A stretch of DNA of 22,213 nucleotides, from positions 1 through 22,213 of the forward strand of contig JAJDEH010000367.1 in NCBI GenBank assembly GCA_029259935.1, read 5' to 3'. Shown piece by piece: positions 7,697-16,476 of this stretch. This DNA comes from Planctomycetota bacterium (GTDB lineage Bacteria; Planctomycetota; Planctomycetia; Pirellulales; Pirellulaceae). Below the pieces are notes generated by a model that was given only the letters and a program-made list of their open reading frames with translations, made no database searches and had not been told where the DNA came from. Every line of letters begins with the position of its first letter. Positions within the stretch are counted from its first letter, which is position 1. The translations under genes and the position numbers were made by a program.

Positions 7697-8686
7697 ATGA
7701 TGATGGAGAAGGGCATGAATTCGGCATCGGAACAAAAGAACGCCTTGAAGACGCGCAAGGTCGACTATCGCGATGGACGTTGTGAAGTCGTCCAAATCCT
7801 CGACGAAGGACGGATGTCGACTTGGACGTCAAACGATCCGCTGGCATATGAAGCAAGTATCATGTGGCTCACGGATATTTCTCAGCTACCATTCGTGCGT
7901 GTGCTGCTGATTCACAACTGCGAAAATCGCGGCGGACGACTTGTGCCACGGGGTGGCGGACGGGTCGTTGGCTACGCCAAATTGACCGAAAATGCACCCG
8001 TGGATCCAGCCACCGGACGATTCGTGCGTCGGGTGTTCTACTTGCGTGAAGACGATTTGAAAAACGGCGATTTCGAAACCGCCAAGGGAGCCGTTGATCC
8101 CAACACGATCCTTCCCGGTCTCGCCGGCGAGCGACCCAAGGCCGACTCGAAATCCGTCAGGAAGAAGAAATTGGTCTTGCCGAACGAGGCGCGTGGCGGC
8201 GCTAGAAGATCGAGCGACAAGATGGAAGACGACGTCATGGGTTGGCTGGCGGATGCCGTGGCCCCGACGTTGTCTTCCGTGCGCAAGCCCGAATCGTCCG
8301 AAGCTCCGCAAAGCTTGATCGATACCGAAGTCTCCCACGATGTTCCCGACCATCAAGAAGGCAATCGGCCCGCGCGTCAGCAGGCCAAAGCGCGATTCGG
8401 GACGCTGAGTTCCATGGCGGGCAAAAGTTTTCCACTGCACAAGCCGCGGATCACCATTGGGCGCGACCGCGAATGCGATCTGGTGATTCGTCAATCCAAC
8501 GTATCGGGCCTGCATTGCGAACTGACCAACGACCAAGGGTTCTGGTTTGTGGAAGATATGTGCAGCACCAACGGGGTGCGCATCAACGGCGTGCGCATTC
8601 CGCCGCAGCAAAAGAAACCCGTCGACCCGGGCGTCATGCTTTCCATCGGCAAGCACGACTTCGAAATTCAGTACGACCCGCTTTGA
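7697..8686 (+). CDS. FHA-domain protein with unrecognised N-terminal region
   Basis: A cytoplasmic protein of about 329 residues. The last 90 residues form a forkhead-associated domain, which binds phosphothreonine peptides: GRDRECDLVI, then SGLHCEL, then STNGVRINGVRI, with the expected Arg, Ser, His and Asn positions. Residues about 20-125 form a separate conserved-looking region (CEVVQILDEGRMSTWTSNDP, then VRVLLIHNCENRGGR and RRVFYLREDDL) that I cannot assign. A charged, probably disordered linker joins the two. The start is uncertain: in-frame ATGs occur at 7670, 7697, 7700, 7703 and 7715, and GGAGAAGGG at 7705-7713 is too close to the last one. No Ser/Thr kinase lies in this window, so any partner is encoded elsewhere. 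Confidence 0.85.
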   Translation: MMMEKGMNSASEQKNALKTRKVDYRDGRCEVVQILDEGRMSTWTSNDPLAYEASIMWLTDISQLPFVRVLLIHNCENRGGRLVPRGGGRVVGYAKLTENAPVDPATGRFVRRVFYLREDDLKNGDFETAKGAVDPNTILPGLAGERPKADSKSVRKKKLVLPNEARGGARRSSDKMEDDVMGWLADAVAPTLSSVRKPESSEAPQSLIDTEVSHDVPDHQEGNRPARQQAKARFGTLSSMAGKSFPLHKPRITIGRDRECDLVIRQSNVSGLHCELTNDQGFWFVEDMCSTNGVRINGVRIPPQQKKPVDPGVMLSIGKHDFEIQYDPL

Positions 8687-8825
8687 GCCGTACCGTCCCA
8701 CGCGCGGGGCGCTGGTAAAGCAACGCGATGCTTCCAGCGGTGCATCATCTGGGAATCCGTCCAAAATCGCTTTGCCAAGCACTGGATGATATAGTGGGGT
8801 CTTTGCCTCCGCCCTCATCTTCCGC

Positions 8826-8846
8826 CGTCTTCGTCGCACGAAGGCG
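8826..8846. promoter_or_regulatory. Hairpin in the leader of the amidohydrolase gene
   Basis: CGTCTTCGT and ACGAAGGCG can pair as a 9-bp stem, with one G-U pair, around a 3-nt CGC loop. It lies about 50 nt before the chosen ATG at 8897 and 140 bp after the FHA-gene stop. There is no T-run. It could be a weak transcription end for the upstream gene or a leader structure. Confidence 0.3.
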
Positions 8847-8896
8847 TGAAACGGAGGCGACGCCGTGAACGAAGCAGGCAAATTGGGACGAAGAAC

Positions 8897-9934
8897 ATGA
8901 CGTCAAACAAAGACGCCGAGAACCGTAACACCAAAAACCAAAACGGCGGACAACCTGTCAACCGTCGAAACTTTCTCAAAGTTGCCGCCTGCTCGACCGT
9001 GGCGCTCAACTCCACGCTGAATTGGAACAACGCCGTGGCTGCCGCTAAGAAAAGCCCGCCCATTATCGACACACACATGCATGTCTGGGCCAACGATCCC
9101 CAGCGATATCCGTTTCCCCATCCCTACAAGAAGGACTTTGCCCACGCGGACGTGCCGCATGAAGCGACCGTCGAGATGCTGGTTGACGACATGGATCGCC
9201 ATGGCTGTACTCATGCCGTGCTGGTCCAAGTGATCTACCACGGTTGGGACAACACGTACGTCGCGGATTGCGTCAAGCGATATCCCGATCGCTTCAAGGC
9301 TCACGGTTTGATCGACCCGGCCGATCCTGACGTCGCCAAGAAGATGGAATTCTGGATCAAGGAACATGGCCTACACGGAATGCGGTTCAGTCCGATCTAC
9401 TACCAGGATGGAAACCACGGCGGTGACGGTTGGCTCGACGCGGAGGCAACGCATCGCGTATGGCGGACGGCGAAGAAACTAGGCGCGGTATTCAATTTCT
9501 TCATCGGAGCGAAACAGCTTGGCAAGCTGGCCAAAATGGTCAGGGCCCACCCCGACGTCAAGATAATCATTGATCACCTGAGCCAAATTGACCTTGGTGC
9601 CGACGATGCCGATACGGATCTTCGGTCGCTGTTGTCGATGGCCAATTATCCCAACGTGTGGGTCAAGGTCTCCGAATTGGCTTCCGTCTCAAAGTCCAGC
9701 AAATATCCGTTCGCGGACGCTTATCCAGATGTTAAACGGGTCTACGAAGCGTTCGGCCCCGATCGCCTGCTGTTCGGAACCGGCTATCCGGGAACCGCTC
9801 GCGCCGCCTACGACCGACCCACGCTGGACAAGGAAATCGACCTCATCAAGAACAAGATCCCCTTCTTCACCAAGTCCGATCAAGAAAAGATCTTGGGCCG
9901 CAATGCGATGGACTTGTGGGGTTTCAGTCGCTGA
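8897..9934 (+). CDS. Tat-exported amidohydrolase (TIM-barrel metal-dependent hydrolase)
   Basis: A 345-residue predicted periplasmic hydrolase. The N-terminus has a Tat-type signal: Arg23-Arg24 in NRRNFLK, a hydrophobic stretch, and a likely cleavage after AVAAA at about residue 50. The mature part starts with IIDTHMHVWAND (Asp58, His60, His62), the metal-binding HxH motif of amidohydrolase-2 family proteins. Later motifs are GLHGMRFSPIYY, KIIIDHLSQID and DRLLFGTGYPG, consistent with barrel strands carrying the further metal and catalytic residues. This family includes lactonases and decarboxylases; the substrate cannot be named. The ATG at 8897 places the twin arginines correctly. A GTG at 8846 would add an Arg-rich leader and is less likely. 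It is convergent with the cytochrome gene, 24 bp away. Confidence 0.88.
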   Translation: MTSNKDAENRNTKNQNGGQPVNRRNFLKVAACSTVALNSTLNWNNAVAAAKKSPPIIDTHMHVWANDPQRYPFPHPYKKDFAHADVPHEATVEMLVDDMDRHGCTHAVLVQVIYHGWDNTYVADCVKRYPDRFKAHGLIDPADPDVAKKMEFWIKEHGLHGMRFSPIYYQDGNHGGDGWLDAEATHRVWRTAKKLGAVFNFFIGAKQLGKLAKMVRAHPDVKIIIDHLSQIDLGADDADTDLRSLLSMANYPNVWVKVSELASVSKSSKYPFADAYPDVKRVYEAFGPDRLLFGTGYPGTARAAYDRPTLDKEIDLIKNKIPFFTKSDQEKILGRNAMDLWGFSR

Positions 9935-9958
9935 TCGCTCCGCGATCATAGCGAAAGG

Positions 9959-12928
9959 CTACTCTTCGGACCCCGAAGCATAAGGCGTTTTGCCATCCAG
10001 GTAACGCCAATTCTTGACGAATGAAATAAGATCGGCCATCTGTTGATGCGTGATCTTCTTCTCCAAGCCGTCGGGCATCAACGACAAACCTGTCGAGCGA
10101 ATTTCTTCGATGTCGCCGCGCGGAATGGTGACGGTTTTGCCTTCGGGTTGCTTGAGCGTTACCGAAGTGGCTGTCTCCGACGACAGGACTCCCGTCAGCA
10201 CGCGTCCATCCGCCACCACGACGACGTAGGCCACGTAATTGTTGTCGATGGCGCGATTCGGTTGAATGACGTCCGTGAGGATTTGGACCGGCGTCTTGGT
10301 GCGTGAATCGGAAATATCGGGTGCGACGTTGACTCCCAGGTCGCCGATGCGGTGGCAGGTGGCGCAGTTCTGCTTGAACACTTCACGGCCGCGGACTGGT
10401 TCGGCTTTCATTTTCAATGACACTTGATACTCGGCCAGCATCTTCTTGCGGTCGCCTGGAATCGCGTCGGCGAGAATTGTTTGAGCCCGCTTCCGCAGGC
10501 CGGCGTTGCCATACTTCAGCAAGCGGTTGGTGTAAGTTTGACTCAGTTCGGCGGGCTTGATGTGACCAGCTTCCATTTCGTCCAGCAAGATGGCCACTCG
10601 CTGGGCATTGGCCATGGCTCCATCCAAGATCGCGCTGCGCAGCGCCGGCGAACCGCTCGGGAAGCGGGTAAGCAACGATTTCCATGGCTCGATGTCACCA
10701 TGACGGGCCAGCGAGCGAACTGCCGCAATCTGAATCGCTTGCGAGGGATCTTCGGTCAGCGTGGCCAAGGCGGATTTGGCACCGCCGTGAAACGCCAGCA
10801 TGGCGATCGCTTCGGTGCGGATGGCGGGCGAGTTTTCAGCGCTTAGCGCCGCGTTCCTTGCATCGGTAAATAACCCGTCGATTTGTTCGCGAACCGATTC
10901 GTCCTGGTCGGCCAGAATCGTCGTTAGTGGTCGGCGCGCCGTCCGGGCGAAGCTGACCAGGGCTAGTCGTCGAAGTTGTTGGTTTCCTTTCGACCGCGTT
11001 GCCGCGATGTGGCCGACGGCCGCGTTGTGCGACTCCTTGTCGGATCGCCGTCCAAGCTGCGTAAAGACCTCGGAGACGAAATCGAATTGAGCCCGCGAGG
11101 CTTGCCCGTCGGTCGGCTGCGAAAGAATCAAACCGGCCAGGGCATGGTCTTGCCTACCCACGCAAATGCGGGTCGCGTTTCTAATCCACACATCATCGAT
11201 TCGACCCTTGACGCCGCCCCATACCGCGGCCAACTCGTCAGTTCCCTCTTTCCCGTCCAGCAGCGGTGCCAAGCTGAGCGCCGCCTGAAAATAGACTCGA
11301 TCATCGGAATCGGAACACAATTGCAAGACTTGGCCGCGTAGAACGCCTTTCTTCTTGATGAACGGCTCGGCGAGGATGATCGCCTGCTCGCGAACGCGTG
11401 GGTCCTTATCGTCCAGTGCGCGGTGGATATCTTTTTCCGTCAACATATCGTGACGCTTCATGATCCACGCCGCGTGGGCACGCGCTGCCGGTGTCTTGCC
11501 GTGAACGGCCGCGTGGCGGACGTGCTCTTGGACGTCCTCGGCGGATCGCTCGACCAAAAGTCGGTGGGCCGTTTCGCGATGCCAGGCATTGTCGTGATCC
11601 AGTGCCGCGGCCAATTGCCGGCTTGATGCTTGTGATAAGCGAGGTCGATCACGCTTCGGCGCGCCCTTCGCCGCGATGATTCGATAAATGCGGCCACGGT
11701 CGTTTCCGTTCAGTTGGTCAGGACGCTGTTTCAGTTCCGTGGGCACAAACTGCGGGTGTTCGATGACCGCTCGATACATATCGACGACATAGAGCGCCCC
11801 GTCGGGTCCAACCTCCAAATTGACGGGGCTGTACCAGTCGTCGCGCGACGCAAGAAATTCGACGCCCTCGCGCCCGGCAGTGGATGCAAAGGTCGCTCCC
11901 TTGGATTGGATCACTTCGCGATGCACCAAGTGCCCGGTCGGGTCGCAAGTGAATCCGTTGCCGAAAAACTCTGGGGGCAGCGCGTCGCCGCGATAGATCT
12001 TAACTCCGCAGGCGGCCGTGAACTGATTGGCGTGCAGATTCGAAGTCGTCCACGAGCGGGCGATCGGAAACAATCGCGAATCAGCCCCGGACTTGGCCAC
12101 ATCGTGAAACACCGTCGACACAACCGCCGACGGGTTGCGCTTCAAATAGCGATCCTCCAACACGATATGCTTGAGCGGGTTGCGATTGCTGACCACGAAG
12201 CGGTTTCCCCAATCGTCGAACGTCAGGCCGAACTGGCCGACGCCGCTGATGGCTTCGAATTTTCGTGTTCGCGGGTCGAAACGAAAGTCCATTCCGCTGA
12301 TCGACAACGGCTTGCTGTCCGGCTTGCCGGCGTCGACGACCGCGCCGCCGCGCAATCCATTGGCGATGTACAAGTGGTTATCCAACCCGAACCGTGGATG
12401 GTTGGCGCGCAACTGGGAATTCTGCTGCGCGAATCCGGTGTACCAAGTCTTCCTCAGGTCCGCGCGTCCGTCGCCCGTAGTATCTTTCATGTAAGCCACT
12501 TGGCCCGCCATCGTGACGAACACGCCGCCTTGCCAAGGCTGAACGCCGGTGGCAAACAGCAGATTGTCGGCGAAGACCGTGACGGTTTCGTAACGTCCGT
12601 CGCCATCGCGATCTTCAAGCACTTTGATGCGCGACTTCGGCATTTCTCCCTCTTTGGGTCCCAGCGGATAGTCGCGCATTTCCACAACCCACATCCGCCC
12701 ATCCGCGTCGAAGCGCACCGCGACCGGGTCGACCACCTGAGGTTCGCTGGCGACCAGTTCGATTGCGAGTCCCGGAGCCAAAACAAAATGACGCAGTGAA
12801 TCCTTGGCCGCGACGGGACTGTTTACCGGCTTGGCAGGTTCGGCCGCCACCAACATGGTGACAGACGAACTGAGCAGCCCAAGCAGGAAAGTGCAACGAG
12901 CAACGTAACATCGAGGATGTGCAAGCAT
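9959..12928 (-). CDS. PVC-type dehydrogenase-like/HEAT/cytochrome c protein
   Basis: A 989-residue exported protein of the Planctomycetes/Verrucomicrobia type. Residues 1-29 form a Sec signal ending near VAA-EP. Residues about 45-410 match the putative membrane-bound dehydrogenase beta-propeller: DGRMWVVEMRDYPLGP, VLEDRDGDGRYET and a long NPLKHIV-containing middle, with VVDMYRAVIEHPQF near its end. Residues about 430-830 are helical and HEAT-like. Residues 855-859 are CATCH, the heme c site (Cys855, Cys858, His859), and SLMPDGLEKK downstream offers the likely distal methionine. The protein probably moves electrons in the periplasm; its substrate is unknown. In related bacteria such genes often sit with sulfatases or sugar-related genes; here the neighbour is the convergent amidohydrolase. 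No Shine-Dalgarno sequence is seen. Confidence 0.92.
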   Translation of the reverse strand: MLAHPRCYVARCTFLLGLLSSSVTMLVAAEPAKPVNSPVAAKDSLRHFVLAPGLAIELVASEPQVVDPVAVRFDADGRMWVVEMRDYPLGPKEGEMPKSRIKVLEDRDGDGRYETVTVFADNLLFATGVQPWQGGVFVTMAGQVAYMKDTTGDGRADLRKTWYTGFAQQNSQLRANHPRFGLDNHLYIANGLRGGAVVDAGKPDSKPLSISGMDFRFDPRTRKFEAISGVGQFGLTFDDWGNRFVVSNRNPLKHIVLEDRYLKRNPSAVVSTVFHDVAKSGADSRLFPIARSWTTSNLHANQFTAACGVKIYRGDALPPEFFGNGFTCDPTGHLVHREVIQSKGATFASTAGREGVEFLASRDDWYSPVNLEVGPDGALYVVDMYRAVIEHPQFVPTELKQRPDQLNGNDRGRIYRIIAAKGAPKRDRPRLSQASSRQLAAALDHDNAWHRETAHRLLVERSAEDVQEHVRHAAVHGKTPAARAHAAWIMKRHDMLTEKDIHRALDDKDPRVREQAIILAEPFIKKKGVLRGQVLQLCSDSDDRVYFQAALSLAPLLDGKEGTDELAAVWGGVKGRIDDVWIRNATRICVGRQDHALAGLILSQPTDGQASRAQFDFVSEVFTQLGRRSDKESHNAAVGHIAATRSKGNQQLRRLALVSFARTARRPLTTILADQDESVREQIDGLFTDARNAALSAENSPAIRTEAIAMLAFHGGAKSALATLTEDPSQAIQIAAVRSLARHGDIEPWKSLLTRFPSGSPALRSAILDGAMANAQRVAILLDEMEAGHIKPAELSQTYTNRLLKYGNAGLRKRAQTILADAIPGDRKKMLAEYQVSLKMKAEPVRGREVFKQNCATCHRIGDLGVNVAPDISDSRTKTPVQILTDVIQPNRAIDNNYVAYVVVVADGRVLTGVLSSETATSVTLKQPEGKTVTIPRGDIEEIRSTGLSLMPDGLEKKITHQQMADLISFVKNWRYLDGKTPYASGSEE

Positions 12929-13054
12929 GGGAAGGAACCGCGAAGGTGGGAATAGGAAAATCGCCGACTAACTTGCCAGCGTAGCAGCCAGTAGGCGAAT
13001 TCTCAACTAAACGCCAAGCTTAATTGCGGAGTTGCCCGCCCCTAGCATCGACGA

Positions 13055-14362
13055 TCAGGCGGCCGTTTTCCGCGCGGGTGGATCGCCATGGCCGTCAGCG
13101 GGAATGACCTTCGCAACCTTGTCACAGGCGACTGCTCCAGGCCGCACCGTGTCAATGACCGCATCGAAGGCAGCCAGCGATCGTTCGTCGTTGCAGGCCG
13201 TATCAAACGCTCGCAGAGCGTGATTCCTGAGAGTTTGCTGAAAGGTTGGGCTGCCCTGCAGTTGGAGCAGGAAGTCGCGCAGCCGCCCGACTTCGCCATG
13301 CCGCACGCTGACCCCGCAGGAAAACTGCTGAATGATCTGGTCCACATGGCTACCCTCGGGGCCGACGTAGACGATTGGCAGTCCCGCCGCCAAATTCGTA
13401 TACAACTTGCTAGGACTCATTACGCCCAACATTGAATCGCGCAGGGTGATCAAGCTGCAATCGGCGCTGGCGAGCAGCGCGGGAAGCACCTCGCGCGGGA
13501 CGTAAGAACGAAACTCGACGTTGCTCAACTGCCGCTGATTCGCCGCGTTCTCCATGGCTTGCATCCGCGACCCGCCCCCGCCGAAGATAAATCGAAATGG
13601 TTCGGCCGCGAGCGCGTCGGCCGTCTCCAAGACCGTGTCGAATTGATGCCCGGTTCCCAAGTTACCGGAGTACAGCACGACGAGTTCGCGGTCGGCCAAG
13701 CGAGTCCGATTCGTCGGCGCGCATTCGCGGACCGCCGTTGCGAAAGATCGGCTTTCCCAATTGGGAATCACCGAAGCCGGCAGAACGCCGTTGTTGGGGT
13801 TGTAGTGAGACCGCAACAGATCGCGCATTTCGGATTCGAGACAGACTACGTGGTCGACCCAGCGGAACAAAACGCGATTTTGCAATCTCAGCAGGCGGCT
13901 GACGATGCCTCCAGGCTTAATCGTTCCCGCGCGCTCCGCGACTTCCGGATAACAATCCATGCTCCAAAGAATGATCTTGGTTCGCCGATGCAGGATTTTG
14001 TGCAATACGGCAACCCAGGCGATGAAGGGGGGCGTCGTCATGGCGATGATCACATCTTGCCGCTTCAGCCGCAGCATGTTCACGGTGGCCAGCAACGTGA
14101 ACAGGGCGAACGTCATACACCGCCGGATGAGGTTGACTTGTCCGATGGGCGGCGTCCAAGTTCGATAGATGCAAGGATTGTTCGCCCTCGCCCTGCCGTG
14201 GATCGACCGGCCTGAGGTTTGGCTATCGATGTAGGTCCCTTGGCTGGCGACCACCGTGACTTCATCGCCTTGCACGGCGCGATGTTCGGCAACCGCGGCG
14301 GCAAGCCTCGCCGTGGGACTTAGGTCCGGCAAATAGAACTGATTAATGATCGTCAGTCGCAT
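13055..14362 (-). CDS. Family 4 glycosyltransferase, WbuB-like
   Basis: A 435-residue GT-B glycosyltransferase. The N-terminus MRLTIINQFYLPDLSPTA is typical of WbuB-type transferases acting on lipid-linked or nucleotide sugars. WSMDCYPEVAERAG lies in the middle, YSGNLGTGHQFDTVLE opens the C-terminal half, and SPSKLYTNLAAGLPIVYVG corresponds to the nucleotide-sugar binding end of GT4 enzymes. A hydrophobic stretch at about residues 80-100 may associate with the membrane. The start at 14362 is chosen from the family N-terminus; an in-frame ATG at 14416 would add 18 unrelated residues. No Shine-Dalgarno sequence is visible. It is divergent from the WecA-like gene, so both probably serve one exopolysaccharide or O-antigen-like glycan. 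The C-terminal 30 residues (from DKVAKVIPADGHG) look disordered. Confidence 0.9.
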   Translation of the reverse strand: MRLTIINQFYLPDLSPTARLAAAVAEHRAVQGDEVTVVASQGTYIDSQTSGRSIHGRARANNPCIYRTWTPPIGQVNLIRRCMTFALFTLLATVNMLRLKRQDVIIAMTTPPFIAWVAVLHKILHRRTKIILWSMDCYPEVAERAGTIKPGGIVSRLLRLQNRVLFRWVDHVVCLESEMRDLLRSHYNPNNGVLPASVIPNWESRSFATAVRECAPTNRTRLADRELVVLYSGNLGTGHQFDTVLETADALAAEPFRFIFGGGGSRMQAMENAANQRQLSNVEFRSYVPREVLPALLASADCSLITLRDSMLGVMSPSKLYTNLAAGLPIVYVGPEGSHVDQIIQQFSCGVSVRHGEVGRLRDFLLQLQGSPTFQQTLRNHALRAFDTACNDERSLAAFDAVIDTVRPGAVACDKVAKVIPADGHGDPPARKTAA

Positions 14363-14825
14363 ACTGCGATAGGTCGCAAGCTTGGCCCTTAAGCCGTACT
14401 TGCCGCCGATGGGCAAAATGGTGGTCGGAAGATCGTCCGAATAGCGGGAATGTACTAGAGATAGCGATTTGTTGTCACACCGAATTCCGAGATGCGGATT
14501 ACCGCAAAGCGAGACCCATGGCCCGGCGTTACGCCCACAAGCGGCGCGAATATAGCAGTTGAAATGAATTTGCTAGCAGGACATTCCAGTTATTCCATTC
14601 CTAAGCCCGAAGTGATGATCCTACAACGGTTTACTTCTAACGGTGCTTACATCCGCGATGAAAAACGCCGATACAAATTCGAACATGAGGTCGAACACCA
14701 CCCACTTGGTGGACAACCGAACGTGGTGTCTTCACGACCCAATCGCCGAGCCACCCAGTCAACCTTGTCTTACTCCATTTCAGCGCCCGTAAATCGACGA
14801 CGTTTAAGCCTCTCCAACGCCTCCC
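14363..14825. other. Divergent intergenic region between two glycan genes
   Basis: A 463-bp spacer that should hold promoters for both the glycosyltransferase and the WecA-like gene. It is visibly more AT-rich than its neighbours between about 14550 and 14690. The only structure I can point to is a perfect 5-bp stem with a 5-nt loop at 14698-14712 (CCACC/GGTGG). I see no convincing promoter hexamer pair, no RNA gene and no likely small gene. Confidence 0.6.
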
Positions 14826-16361
14826 ATGCACCAAATCGACGTAGTCTTGCTGCTGACCGCTTTGTTCGCGGTCGCCTGTTGTAGCTACTTGCTGACGTGG
14901 GTTGCGAAGTGGGTCGCCCCCAAATTGGGATTTCTTGACAGCCCGGATGGTACCCGCAAGCTGCACGTCACGGCGACTCCCTCACTAGGCGGCGCGGCGA
15001 TCTTCGCAACTCTGCTGGCAGTGTTTTTGATTGCACGCCAGGTCTATCCCAATTTGCTGGGGTCGTTTCCCGAGTTGGAAAGCTTCTTGACCTGGTTGAC
15101 GGTATCGGGCTGTGCCATTTGGCTTGTGGGTGTGGCGGACGACCGTTGGTCCATCCCGCCTCGGCGAAAGCTTTGTCTGCAAGTTCTTGCTTGCCTGCCT
15201 TTTGCTCTAGGATTGCCCGCTTCGTCATCGATTCATTTGTTTTCCTTCCACATCGAAATGGGAGCGGTGGCAGGAACGGCGTTCACTCTGCTGTGGCTGG
15301 TTGCCTGCGCCAATGCCGTCAACTTGATGGATGGCATGGACGGACTTGCTAGCACAATCGGCGTCGTGGCGCTGGCCACCTTTGCGTTCTTGGCCATGCT
15401 GGGCGGCCAGACGCACATGGCAGTAATTTCTTTGTTGGCCTGCGGCGCGGTGTTGGGATTTCTGATTCATAACTGGCCGCCGGCCAGAATTTTCTTGGGA
15501 GATTCCGGCAGCCTACTTATCGGATTCTTGATGGGGGCCATCGCGCTGGAGGCAAACTTCAAGAAGACAACCGGGTTTGCTCTGGCCGTGCCGCTACTGG
15601 TCTTGGGATTGCCGGTACTCGATACGTTCGTGGCCATCGCCCGGCGTAAGCTGCGGGGGAAGGGGTTCGCCGAGGCGGATCGCGAACACATTCACCACTG
15701 TCTGCAGCGGCGCGGTTGGACGGCCGTGCAAACCGTCGCGGCCATCGCCGGGATCTCGCTCTTCATGTCGGCCGGAGCCATTCTCTCGGCCTTTCTTGCC
15801 ACCGACCTCATCGCGTTACTAACCTACGTGGTCATCGTGGCCGCGGTCGTTTCGTGTCGCCTTTTCGGTTACGACGAGGCGTTGCTCGCGGCGCGACACG
15901 TTCAAGCCGCCAGCCGATTTTTTATCGACTCGGCGCATGGTCTAAAGAGGCGAAACCTCATCGTCCGGATGCAGCATTCGGCCGACGAAGTGGGCCACGA
16001 CGGTTGGGAAGCGATTTGCCGCCAACTGGCACCGGTCGGCACCGCTCAAATCGAACTGGCCTGCTATGCTCAACCAGGCGGCCAGCTGCTGTCTGAAGCC
16101 AATTGGGAAGGCCAGAAAGCCGTGGCCCATGGCAGCCAGTGGCAATATCAGCATTCCATGGTTCGCGACGACGGCAACTACATCGTGATTTCCGCCACTG
16201 GCGGCAGCCAGCAGCAAGCTCCGCGTCTGGACCATCTACATTACGCGTTCGAGATCCTAGGTCGCCAGTGGGTCGTGGCCGAGTCATCCGCCAAGCTCCC
16301 ACTTTCTGGTAGCCGCGGAACCGACCAGCCAGGACACGACGATCAGCGGCGTGCCGCGTAA
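14826..16361 (+). CDS. WecA-like undecaprenyl-phosphate sugar-1-phosphate transferase with C-terminal tail
   Basis: A 511-residue integral membrane enzyme of the MraY/WecA family. It would transfer a sugar-1-phosphate from a UDP-sugar to undecaprenyl phosphate, starting a lipid-linked glycan. The signature residues are present: DGTRKLHVTATPSLGG (41-56), the Asp pair in VADDRW (105-106), NLMDGMDG (166-173), GDSGS (225-229) and the UDP-sugar recognition loop REHIHH (286-291). About ten to eleven membrane segments end near residue 345. Then follows a soluble tail of about 160 residues (from GYDEALLAARHVQAASRFF), absent from E. coli WecA (367 residues), with the RRNLIVRMQHSADEVGHDGW region and a variable end. 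The tail is cytosolic by topology. A decayed copy of the last part lies at 19298-19381. Confidence 0.92.
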   Translation: MHQIDVVLLLTALFAVACCSYLLTWVAKWVAPKLGFLDSPDGTRKLHVTATPSLGGAAIFATLLAVFLIARQVYPNLLGSFPELESFLTWLTVSGCAIWLVGVADDRWSIPPRRKLCLQVLACLPFALGLPASSSIHLFSFHIEMGAVAGTAFTLLWLVACANAVNLMDGMDGLASTIGVVALATFAFLAMLGGQTHMAVISLLACGAVLGFLIHNWPPARIFLGDSGSLLIGFLMGAIALEANFKKTTGFALAVPLLVLGLPVLDTFVAIARRKLRGKGFAEADREHIHHCLQRRGWTAVQTVAAIAGISLFMSAGAILSAFLATDLIALLTYVVIVAAVVSCRLFGYDEALLAARHVQAASRFFIDSAHGLKRRNLIVRMQHSADEVGHDGWEAICRQLAPVGTAQIELACYAQPGGQLLSEANWEGQKAVAHGSQWQYQHSMVRDDGNYIVISATGGSQQQAPRLDHLHYAFEILGRQWVVAESSAKLPLSGSRGTDQPGHDDQRRAA

Positions 16362-16476
16362 GAAGTTGCGATCTATCCGGCTGCTTTGAGACGGTTAGAT
16401 CGTGCGTTGAAGTTTGCCGTTTCGTGATGAGCCGCCAGGCGGATGCAAACACCTCTTTTACTCCGTTATCACGCAT

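Noticed and set aside
11714..12799. A 361-codon open frame antisense to the PVC cytochrome gene
   Set aside because: No domain or ribosome-binding site; the opposite strand matches a known architecture from signal peptide to heme site.
14492..14884. A 130-codon frame in the divergent spacer, overlapping the WecA-like start
   Set aside because: No domain, unusual composition, and it runs into the WecA-like coding region in another frame.
16420..16476. CCGCC-A-GGCGG as a terminator between the convergent WecA-like and phosphoesterase genes
   Set aside because: The 1-nt loop cannot form a stable hairpin and no T-run follows.
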